Of a stretch of DNA of 64,000 nt, positions 34,145 to 46,100 are shown piece by piece. This stretch comes from Sipunculus nudus (Eukaryota > Annelida > Sipuncula > Golfingiida > Sipunculidae), in NCBI GenBank assembly GCA_026874595.1, contig CM049318.1, forward strand, positions 18,338,241 through 18,402,240, written 5' to 3'. Made by a program: the position numbers and the translations under genes. Every line of letters starts with the position of its first letter. The first letter of the stretch is position 1. The notes beneath the pieces were generated by a model. That model made no database searches. It was given only the letters and a program-made list of their open reading frames with translations, and was not told the DNA's origin.

Positions 34145-37100
34145 GTAAGTTCTACAGCAGGGCTTTGCTGATTTTTAGATTTCTTCTCTGTATTTACCAA
34201 TTTTTATAAAAGTTCTACTCGTATATTGTATCAGATTCCATTATAATTATAAATAAATAAGATTTCTTTGTAGAAAATAAAGGTTAACATCACTGTATTT
34301 TTCAGTAAAATAAATGTTTCATGTGTGATGTGTAAGGATAATACAGTCACTACAGAGTATAATTCTCAAGCTCGTGATTTTAATCTATTGTTTACGTGTA
34401 TGAGAGCTTGGGTTGGATTTTTCATTTCCCGTTCAATTCCTTTTCAGTAACTTTGGCAACAAAAGCTCAGTTCTATTGTTTTCCCAAATCATTTTATTCC
34501 ATTCAAATTCAACTCACAATTTAAAATAATTGTAATCTTTATCTTTTTATACAAAACAAATTGATATAAGTATTTGCTCAGTTACCTTAGGGGGCAGTTC
34601 TCCATGTAACACTCTGCTGTCAACACTGCATGCCTGATCTACAAACTGAACCTCTCCAAGGCAAGAGCAATTTTTAATTATGAGACTGGCATCTGTGGTC
34701 TAGGGATGGCTTGGACACAGAACTCAAAGCCAGGAGATTTTGTGTTTGAATCCAAGCCAAGGAATATGTAAGATTTTTCATGATTGGCCTCAACCCATTT
34801 TGAGTGTGCTGCAGGCTCAATGAGAAGGCTGTGCCCCACAGCCATGTTTCATTCACAGAAATTGTGCACCTTTCAAGGGTTCATTCATGATATGACCCAC
34901 TATTGATATGGACAATTGCACACCCATGGCTCACAGGTGCAGTTGTCCCTGGGCCTGGGTAACACCAGGATATCTTATGAGAGGTAGCAAGTGCTACTGT
35001 CCTGTCATGTATTCCAAAACCAGAATGGAATTCTGAAGATGTAAATATCTTACTGGATTAGAATAATGCCTTTTGCAATAGAGTGTTTTGCAACCAGTGA
35101 CCATCAGTTACATGATATTTCTGTTTGTCAGTTTGGGCACATTTTCCCCTTTCATAACATCTTGTAGATTAACAAGTGGTTGCATCTGTAACAAAGCTGT
35201 TATAAGAAAGTTTCTTAACAAGAATAATCTGCATTTCATTAATGTGTAGACCTACCAAGAGTAAGCAAGAAATCACATTAACTCTACAGAAAAGGTAGGT
35301 TAATGGCTTTAAAATCAAGTGTTAATTTACTATCACAAGTCCAATGTTATAACTTACCGTTTCTTAATATTACTCATTCCAGAATTTGATCAAGACAGGA
35401 AAGCAACAGGATGAGGATGCCGCAGATATTGTGGAGGTAACAGTATTATATAATGTCTGTGTGTCTGTTTGTCCCTCAGTGTTGTCATTCCATCAACAGA
35501 GTAGAACTTATGACTGTTCAACTTGAAACTGTGATTGTTTTCAGCTTTATCAGTAGTACTTTACAAATGCTACCATCTACACTTCTTCAGTATATGCAAG
35601 CTTGGTTTTACCCTTTGGTCACTATTTGTCATTCACTTTATTTTGTTTTTCAGTCTTCCTAGCTTTTTGTTTTTCTATTTTAATGTGAAAATTAGAAAAA
35701 ATAGGTATATCAGTTGCTACTTGTGAAAAAATGTAATGACAAATATGTAAAGCCAGAGGATATATATGGATAGGATGTTGTGATATCAGGAGATATCTTG
35801 TATATAACAGTTGAAAAGAAAGTTGTAATCAAGTCAAGGTTGGTCAGTATCATAGCAAGTTAATTTTTCAACTGATACTGATACTTTTATTTTTTTCTAC
35901 ATAAGTAGGTCTACATGGTAATGGGGCTCTGTCTAAGAATTAAGAGTTTTAATGTTCCTGAAGTATGTAGTTATCAGTATTATGTAGTTCCATAATTGTC
36001 ATCAAGAAAACATGACTTGCAGGCCTTTTGTGTATAAATATAAATAAACTGACAGGACCTTGGAGTCATGACACCAATCATATTTGAATGTCAAATATAA
36101 CTGTCACTTCAGACAGTTGATGGCAGCAATTTTTTCATTTCTATACTCCACAAAGCCATGTCTTAGTGGAGCGTGGTGGCGTAATGGTTAGGGCGCAGGA
36201 CCTGTGACCAAAGGGTTGAGATGGCCTTCTTCGCTAAGACTCCTGGCCAAAGTCTTTACCTCAAGGGTGTGCTCTCTTGACCCAGGAGTGAATGGGTACT
36301 GGTCATGGGTGGCAGGCAAATGTAGAACGAATAACCTTGTAGTGCCTGTAATGGCTGCTTAGGTTGTATGCGCCCCACGGAGCTGAGAAAAGCAGCAAGA
36401 ATGAACAGGCCCGAGAGACCAGGAAGGCAAAGTGTTAAAAGTCGGCTGAAACTGTGACTACAGCAGTAATAGAAGACTATAAATCCCGCACCTATGTCTT
36501 ACTTGTTGAAGTACAATATTTGTAATTAGCCACACAGGTCCCGAAAAAATTCAAGCACTTTTTAAGTAAAAGAGAGGCACAGGTATTTTTGTAAGTTTCA
36601 TTTTTTTCTTGAATATCATATACAGTCTGCAGAGTCTATGAATATAGATGTTAAATGTTAATGATGTTAATAATTTTAATCAGAATTCTTAAAAAATATT
36701 TTTTTTCTGAGAATTTGTAAATGGTTGCAAGATCCAGTATGAAAATGTTCTGTGTCCAATCTTCTGTATTTTGACTCAGGTTAACAAAATGAAAAATCCC
36801 CTTGTACTTCATGTGGTCACATACTTGTACTCCAGAACTCAACTGGAGCAACTTATGATAAATCCCAAAAGCCTTGTCTGCATGCTTTTTCACAATAATT
36901 CTTTTAAGAATATTCCAAAATATGCCCTTTGGCCTAAAGTAGGTATGCAGATGTTCCACCAGTTTTGTGTAAAGTAGTAATATATCATGTATAAAGTATT
37001 TCCTTTGTGACTTTTTCACATAATTTATGCTGATGGACCAGAATGGCGCTTCCCAGGGCAGTTGGACAGTACATTCCTTCATGTGCTGGGCAGTACATTC

Positions 37101-40100
37101 CTCCTTCTTACACTTTCCAAGTCTATGGTTGTGTGAAGCGTTTGTTAGACAACAGTGATGTCACATTTAGACATCACAGTGCTCTGTAGCATATGGCCTT
37201 CAATTGACTGACCTCATCAACTTTCTTGGCTTATTTATGGTCAGTTTTCCAGTGATGAAAAAGTTTAAATGCTGTAACCTGCGTTGTCATATTTTAGATT
37301 ATTTGTCTCATAAGAAAAATAGGTAAGGTAAGGCATTATAGTTTACACAGACAGTAGGCAGCTTCTGCAACCTTTGACCCAGAAAGGTTTATTCTGCATC
37401 ACATGTAAGAAAATTATCCGGAAAAAACATGGTTACTGGGGCAGACTATACTCTTATAAAGTTTTATGTCTTGTTCAGGACACAAACCTGACATTATAAT
37501 TGTATTATATTTTTTCCTACATAGCAGACACTTTAAATTAGAAGAAGGTAAGTTTGGTAACAGAGTGGTTGTTGGAGTTTATTTTGTGCATTGCCGTTAT
37601 AATACACATTTGATTTTACATAGGTAAGTATGCACAAAACACATCTGGGTATAAAGGTTATGTCCAATGGTCAAGCAATTTAGGGAAAGTAAAACAGAAT
37701 AATCACCTACAGCTTTTAGAAGCAAGGGAATCCTGTAGACAAATTAACATGCCAAGTCCCATCTTGTATTGAAGTAGTGATAGGAAAAATGTGATTTCAA
37801 GACATTTTATAATTGTGATTTTGTGCTAACAAATGCTTATTTTATTTGGACTACATTATTTTATTTAGTAATACACATTTGATTAAGATGCTAGTAACTG
37901 CATTGATTTATTTGTGGACAGAATATACAGACAACAAGTACAGATAGTGAAAATGCAGAAAAACCAACAAGCTTTCAAGAAGAATTACGAGGACAAGGTT
38001 TACTAAAGTCACCTCAGGGGCCGTACAACATCAAGTATAAGAAAGCCCTAAATGATAGAGAGGAAAGGAATCTGATAAATCACCAAGATGTTTTACAAAA
38101 ACAAAAAGAGATGTTTGACATCGAGAGGCAGCGTTTTGAGCAGGAGAGGCAGCAGCTGAAGAATGAACTAAGTGAACATATTCAAAAGCACGAGGCAGAA
38201 AAGCAAAATCTGCTGGAGGCGGTAGCTGCGAAAGATAGAGACTCAGGTGTCAAACAGGATTTATATCATCAGCTTGAGGAACAGCAGACGAAGTTGAAGA
38301 CAGCAGAACAGCAGCTACAAGAGGAACGGCAAAAGCTAGCAGCTGAGAGACAACAGCATGAAAATGAAAAGAAACAGTTCACAGAGCTGAATTACCATCA
38401 GGAGCAGAAAGCCAAAGAACTACAGCTGCTCCAGCAGCAAGCACAGCAGAAACAGCTGCAGTTACAAAAACAGGTAGAAGAACAGCAGAGGCAGCTGCAA
38501 CAGCAGGTAGAGCAGGTTGAGCTGCAGAAAAAACAGCTGGAATTAGAAAAGCAAAAACTGGACAATGCTCGCCAGCAGATGCGTGGATGGAATCAGTCTA
38601 ATCAGCAGGTGGCTCAGCAGGTGGGTGTGGTGAAAAAGCAGGTGGATGAAGAGAAACAAAGGCTTCAGGCACAACGGAGCCAGCTGCAGAAGTATCACTC
38701 TGAGCAGCTGCGTAGTCTCGATACCGAGAAACAAAAACTTGCTGCGGCTCAGCGGGGAGTTGAAATTGAAAAACAGAAATTAGAAGAGCTTAAACGGCAA
38801 CTGCAGGAACAGCAGCAGGTATGGTTGGCATGGCAACCTCCCATGTGGTACAAGCCTGCAGTTCGCATGAAGGCATTGCAGCCTAGTCTAGATGTTTATT
38901 TATGCATTTATTCAAGAAATCATTAATACCAGCTTTGCTTCAATTCCAAAGAATACCAATGCATGATGTCTGCATTTTGAGACTGACTGGGGCCTCCATC
39001 CTGTTGGCAGTAATGGCAGTAATTGCAAAACAGTGTCAATTACCATCACCAGGAACATGTTATTTTGTATCACGGTGCATGATCTTTTCCAAAGGTGCTG
39101 CGTATACATGACATTTTATCAACAATTTATGTGTGTAACTCACTTTGACTTGGTATAGGAAAATCAATACAATGAAGTTATTCCAGATGAAATGCTTTGT
39201 GAAGGTGACAGATGAAATAATATTTTTTTCCAGAATACAAAAAGAGTTTGCACATGTATGTGAATTACATGCAGTTCAGTCTTTTAAAGTCTGAAACCTG
39301 ATATATATATATATGCTCCTCCTATTTTATCAGTTTTAGATTTATTCAGCATGCAAGATTACTTAGGCTTGAATAAACCACTAATTTTGGAATGTGTCAA
39401 GTCATTTTAATGCCAGAACCCTCTTCTTACACATAAGTGCATGAACCTGTAACTGGTATAGTCTAAAAGTCTAAACACTTTAATTAATCTTAAATCATCA
39501 TATTTATATGTAATTGCATTTATTATGTGACAGAATTTCTTTTGAATAAATTTGTAGTCATGACGATGCCTTTTGTTTGTAGAACTTTATTTGAATTATT
39601 TCAGACTAACAGCATAAGTGTTTTTTTTTGTTTGATTTATTTTATATTGCTAATAATTACTAAATATATGCACAAGTGTTTCAAATAATTATAATATTTA
39701 ATGAAGGATTAATAATTCAGTTAACTTTTCATCATTTTGTTGAAACAACATTAGTGACAGAGAAAAGATATTTTATGAAATACCCTTTGCTGCTGATATT
39801 CCCAGACTTTTGTATTTTTTGTTTGTATTCATCATGCACATTGATAACATATTACAAATAAATGATAATTTGTAAACTGAATTGTACAAAGCTTTCTTTA
39901 CAAATAACTAGCAAGACAATTATATAAATATATTTAAATGTATTTCTTCAGTTTGTGTACTGAATAAGAATTTTAAGAACTTTTTTATAATGAATAAAAA
40001 AATTATAGAAAAATTATAGAAATAGAGTCCTTCTATTCAAAATGGTGATGACTCTCCTATTAGTTTTCAGGAAGGTATAGGGTATAGGTTAATTGAAAGT

Positions 40101-43100
40101 ATGAAAAATCACATATATATATACCTTTAGTTGTTTGGATATAGAGGTAGAAGCACTGTTAAAGAATTCTTTTCTTTTTTTTTTTATTAATTTTAGAAAG
40201 TTATGAATGGTGAAGATGAAGATGATCAAGATGGCCAAGCTGATGAAGATGATAATCCTGAAGATATTGATACAGAAGAAGAAAGGAAAATTCAGGAGGA
40301 TAACCAGAGAAGAGAAGAAAGTCAGAGACAAGAAGAACTGAAGAGGAGAAAGGATGAAGAGGATAAGCGGCAGAGAGAAGAACTTAAAGAAAGGGAAGAA
40401 GAAAGGAAGAGGCAAGAACAGAGAGAATACCAAAGACAGAAGGCGGAACAACAGAGAAAAGAGGAAGCAGAAAGGAGGAATAAAGAGGAACAGGAGGAGG
40501 ACCAGGGTGATGTAGTAGATGATGGAACAGAGGTCCAACAGAGAGAAGAGGAGAGGAGAAGACAGGAAGATGAAAGTAAAAGACAAGCAGAGGAGAGGAG
40601 AAGACAGATCGAAGAGGAAAATAGACGCAGAGAAGAGGAGAGAAAAAAGCAGGAAGCTGAGAGTAGAAGAAGAGCAGAACAGAGGAGGAGAGAGCTAGAA
40701 GATGAGAGCAGACGTAGACAAGAGGAAAGGAGAAGACGTGAAAGAGAAGAACTCAGGAAGAGAGAAGAACAGATGAAAGCTGAGACAAGGTATTTATTGT
40801 AACTTAACAGTTACTACTTGTACTAAGAACATAGTTCAGCTTCCTCTACTTGGTTATTTCCAGTTTTCTCTAAGGATTTATAAGTTTACTATAATTATGG
40901 AATGAATTATAAAATATGCTAAAAGATCTCGATTATTTACTGAAAATAGTATTTTGTTCTTTCAGATTGTTCCACACTTTTTACTAAAACACTAAAAATT
41001 CAAAACAGAGATTTTTTTCTTTCTTTGTTTTTGCACAATCAGATGTGCAGTAACATCTTATTAAATGTTAGGTGTTATGATATTTTTAACTCTTTTCATA
41101 CATTTTCTAATAATGTTGATGCTCATTCAGGAAAAGATTTTAAATCCAAAGTGACTACATTGACATAGTGGGTTCATACTGATTTTCAGAGGGAGTCTTG
41201 ACCCTGCTGCAGTTCGGAGCCGTTTTCCAGGTATCTCTTTGTTCATGGACTACAAGTTAACGAGATATGCTGAGGGAAGGGACACCTCTAAGATGGATCC
41301 TGCAGTGGCTGAGGACATCTTTTATGAGTAAGTGATCAAAAGCCCAAAACTATTTGATCAGCAAAATGCTGTCAGTGTCACAAGCAAACCATACAATAAC
41401 TTTAGATAATATATATCTATATAAAGAATGGGCATCATTGGTATTGAAATCAGTGGATTATAGTTTTGTGGTTGTGGTTTTAATACTAGCAGAATTTTCC
41501 CCTCTTATGTCATAGTTGCATATCCTGTAATGTCAAGGACTGCACTCTCAATCTTGATGAGGATGCAAATATTTTGAGAATGCTTTCAGGTCAAGCAAAC
41601 GCATTCCAAATCTCATTATATTATCAAAAAACTTAATTGCCTTTGAAAAAAATATTAATACTAGCAGAATTTTACATAAAATAAGCCCAATTCCTGGAGA
41701 AAAAACAATTTTTCTATCTATTTTTCCACTAAAAACATGAGCTTGTGTGATTTCTTCAAAACTATTGGCCCATCTATGAGCACTGTAAACTCTGCAGGGA
41801 TTTCACACACCTGGAAATCCCCTGCGACTAAAAATTCTAGATTTCAGTAAAAGCACAATATTTCTGCCTCTGTCAGTCCCAAATTGTCAGCATAGAATAA
41901 AAACAACATGCATTACTAGATCTGAGTTGTTTATAAAATTCAGTCCATGATGTCACATGTGTACCAGCCAATCAAATCAGGACAAAGTCTGGGATTGGGA
42001 TGAAATCCTCCCATCACAGAACAAACGCATATGGAATAGGTTTACTTAACCTCAAGAGTTGCAGGTATATTATTACCTAAAATAAAAAAGACTAACTATT
42101 AGATGTGTATGGTAAATATCATACAAAAGCTACCATATTTGAAGAAAAGAAGTTTTGTCTGTCTTCATTCCTTCCAGCTAATGTTTTTTTTTTTTTCAGC
42201 AAGGCACAAATCCCAAATGTTAGACTTTACATCCAGGCTTGATCTATTGAAATTGATTTTAAAAACCTGAAATTAATTGAGTCATTATCCCTGAAAACAT
42301 GCAAAGTTAATAATTAGCCCTACCAGTTTTTTGGTTTGAGAAATATTGACACAATTACAAATTTAACTACAATCAGCCCATTTTGAGCAAATAAATGAAA
42401 AAATGCTTCATTTTCTCAATGATTAATGGATTTATAGCCTAAAATTGATAATGGTAGCTCATCTACTTAATCCTTCTTTTTGTTATATTGTATCTGCTTA
42501 TAATGTTAAGCTCTATTCTTGTGATATGAAATATATCCAAAGGTGAACATATCAAGTTATATTTCTATCAAACATATCAAGTTACATTAGTATTTATATC
42601 GAGAGGTGTAGACTTCTTATCCATAGTATACCAGTATGGCTTATTGCCTTAAATAATGTTCAGTATGTGCCTCAGGGTTTTAGAAACATGAGGATAAGTG
42701 TCTGTGATATTCAAAGTCTCTTCCAGATGCTAGTTCTGGGTGTCTGAGCGTTCCACTGGACTCATTAATTTCTGACTGTAGGACTGAGAGGATTAGAGTT
42801 GTATGTATCTTGCAGCAGTCACTGGCTATTGCCAAATACTCCACACAAACCAGTCAAAATGTGTACTGACAAACAACAACTGATCCTTACATTCACTGAA
42901 ATAAGAGAAGCACATAATGACATGATATTTAAAGCTGCCCATTCACCTGCCTGTTGAAAAAGAATTTATGTGAATTCTGGCTTCTTACATGTATGAATTA
43001 ATTATCTTAGGGTAAATTTGGTTGTGAACAGTTCTTATGCCTTTGTGAAAGATGTATGAATTTGTTTATCAATAACATGTTTGTAAACACAGTAATGTTG

Positions 43101-46100
43101 ACAAATGGGAAAAACATGAAATTTAAAATGGTAGGTTGCATTATTTGGAGGTAGAAAAAGTTATTTGTTGCAAAATTCTCTTTGCAAAGCACTGGCTTAT
43201 CGGACTTGCTGCCAGATGCCCTCATTGAATTTGTTTTGATTATTTTGGCAGGCCCCCAAATATTTTATTCACATTGATATAAACAAAACAAGCAGCCTGT
43301 GTGTGGTCATATCCACTTTTTCTGGTCTATTTTTATATAAGCTTCAAGGGATAACCTTTTAGTTTATAAAGTTCAGACAGGTGATTTGGCACCTTTAACC
43401 AGATAAAGGCACTAAAATGACAAAAATAATCAAATATATTATTAGATTTTACATTACCATTCAGAATTTTAGACAAATCCCTTTCTCTTAGGATGTTCCA
43501 AAATCCCATGCGTCTCTCAGAAATTCTGACCGTAGCATCCAGGACTCTTAAATTTGTTCCTGTTGAAAGCCCTGGTGTATTTTTGGTTTTGTGACAGCTT
43601 GGTGACCACCAACCATGCTCAGTGTAGAGGAAGAATAAGGATGGGAAACTCCGGTGACGGAGGCTGGGACATCTGCACCAGTGAGCCGTACAGCCTCAAG
43701 GTACCCTGCACTGTGTACTCCTTTGGGTAAGAATTTCAAATTTTAAACTTTTGTTGTTTCAAGAAAACTTCAAGCCATCCAGTTGTCTTGGATAAACAGA
43801 GTAGCTTTGTCTGACACTTCTGATAATTGTAGCTTGCACAGCTGATAACCCCCACCTCAACCTAAGCCTCAGTCCCAACCTTAATACGGTTGCCCTGCAC
43901 TGGGTGTTTAGGGCTTTTCCATGTGGTTGACATACAGCAACTGTACATATTTTCAAAGGCCTCAGGCATTCCGCAATGAATGTAACTGACTATAGCACAA
44001 AAGCTAGGGTTGACGCGGTGGCTGCGAGTCAGGTAGCCACATACTGGCTCCGTAGGGGCACCGTACAGTATACGATGGATGATGTAGGATGCCCGTGCAA
44101 TTTTTAATGCCTACTCAGCTACCTGAGAGACATACGGTGTACCTGTGGCTGTCGTAAGGGATCTTTAAGGCTTCCACAAGGTTAGCTTGTGGTACTCTTA
44201 GGTTAGCTTTATCTACTGTGCTAAGGCCGTGAGAATGAGGAAGACACCTTGCCATTCCCACACATTGGCTGCTTTAGTATTTCTGCAGCTTCAAAAGCCG
44301 AATGCAGATCAACGATGTGCAGTGACTGCAGAGGGTTGTGATTGAGGCTTAAGTATTTCAGTGGGTCCCTAAACCAAACGGTACTCTATGGTGTGTTGTG
44401 ACCGCAGCTGGTTGTGACCAAGGCTTAGGGTGTATGTGTGTGTGTGTCATGATCAGCATGTTGTGACTGAGGCTTAGGGTGTATGTGTGTGTGTGTGTGT
44501 CATGATCAGCAGGTTGTGACTGAGGCTTAGGGTGTATGTGTGTGTGTGCCATGATCAGCAGGTTGTGACTGAGGTTTACGGGGTATGTGTGTGTGCCATG
44601 ATCAGCAGGTTGTGACTGAGGCTTAGGGTGTATGTTTGTGTGTGCCATGATCAGCAGGTTGTGACTGAGGTTTAGGGTGTATGTGTGTGTGCCATGATCA
44701 GCAGGTTGTGACTGAGGCTAAGGGTGTATGTGTGTGTGTGTGTCATGATCAGCAGGTTGTGACTGAGGCTTAGGGTGTATGTGTGTATGTGCCATGATCA
44801 GCAGGTTGTGACTGAGGTTTAGGGTGTATGTGTGTGTGCCATGATCAGCAGGTTGTGACTGAGGTTTAGGGTGTATGTGTGTGTGCCATGATCAGCAGGT
44901 TGTGACCGAGGCTTAGGGTGTATGTGTGTGTGGGTCATGATCAGCAGGTTGTGACCGAGGTTTAGGGTGTATGTGTTTGTGTGCCATGATCAGCAGGTTG
45001 TGACCGAGGCTTAGGGTGTATGTGTGTGTGGGTCATGATCAGCAGGTTGTGACCGAGGTTTAGGGTGTATGTGTTTGTGTGTGTGATGATCAGCAGGTTG
45101 TGACCAAGGCTTAGGGTGTATGTGTGTGTGCCATGATCAGCAGGTTGTGACCGAGGCTTAGGGTGTATGTGTGTGTGTGTGTCATGATCAGCAGGTTGTG
45201 ACCAAGGCTTAGGGTGTATGTGTGTGTGCCATGATCAGCAGGTTGTGACCGAGGCTTAGGGTGTATGTGTGTGTGTGTGTCATGATCAGCAGGTTGTGAC
45301 CAAGGCTTAGGGTGTATGTGTGTGTGCCATGATCAGCAGGTTGTGACCGAGGCTTAGGGTGTATGTGTGTGTGTGTGTCATGATCAGCAGGTTATGACTG
45401 AGGCTTAGGGTGTATGTGTGTGTGCCATGATCAGCAGGTTGTGACTGAGGCTTAGGGTGTATGTGTGTGTGTGTGCCATGATCAGCAGGTTGTGACCGAG
45501 GCTTAGGGTGTATGTGTGTGTGCCATGATCAGCAGGTTGTGACCGAGGCTTAGGGTGTATGTGTGTGTGTGTGCCATGATCAGCAGGTTGTGACCGAGGC
45601 TTAGGGTGTATGTGTGTGTGTGCGATGATCAGCAGGTTGTGACCGAGGCTTAGGGTGTATGTGTGTGTGTGTGTCATGATCAGCAGGTTGTGACCAAGGC
45701 TTAGGGTGTATGTGTGTGTGTGTGTGTCATGATCAGCAGGTTGTGACTGATGCTTAGGGTGTATGTGTGTGTGTGTGTGTCATGACCAGCAGGTTGTGAC
45801 CGAGGCTTAGGGTGGGTGTGTGTGTGTGTGTCATGATCAGCTCTGTTTCTCCTTGCAGATCTCAAAATATCTTTCAAAGGAAGTGTGATATCTTACAAAA
45901 ATGGCTATCACAAGAATCCACTTCTGTTGATTATGACAGATGTTCTTAAGAGTCTCCTCATTTTATTTGGCTTTGGTCATGTTTGGTCAGTAGCCTGATG
46001 ATTAAAGAATTAAACATTTTTGCCTATCATAAGGCATGATATCTCAATCACTTAGATCCACTTCTAAAGTAACATGGCCAACCAACTTAATATGATTACT

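Noticed and set aside
36651-37082. 143-codon minus-strand frame in intron 2 of the METTL24-like gene
   Set aside because: Low-information AT-rich composition (Ile/Lys/Phe/Tyr), no domain, and no flanking splice signals or repeat-element protein match that I can recall.
40089-40586. 165-codon minus-strand open frame of Phe/Leu/Ser
   Set aside because: It is the complement of the Arg/Glu-rich coiled-coil exon, whose purine-rich strand lacks antisense stops. Low-complexity hydrophobic output is the expected shadow.
44358-45677. Minus-strand frames repeating HTHIHPKPQSQPADHG
   Set aside because: They follow the minisatellite unit exactly and drift with its length changes. There is no start, splice or conservation argument for a protein.
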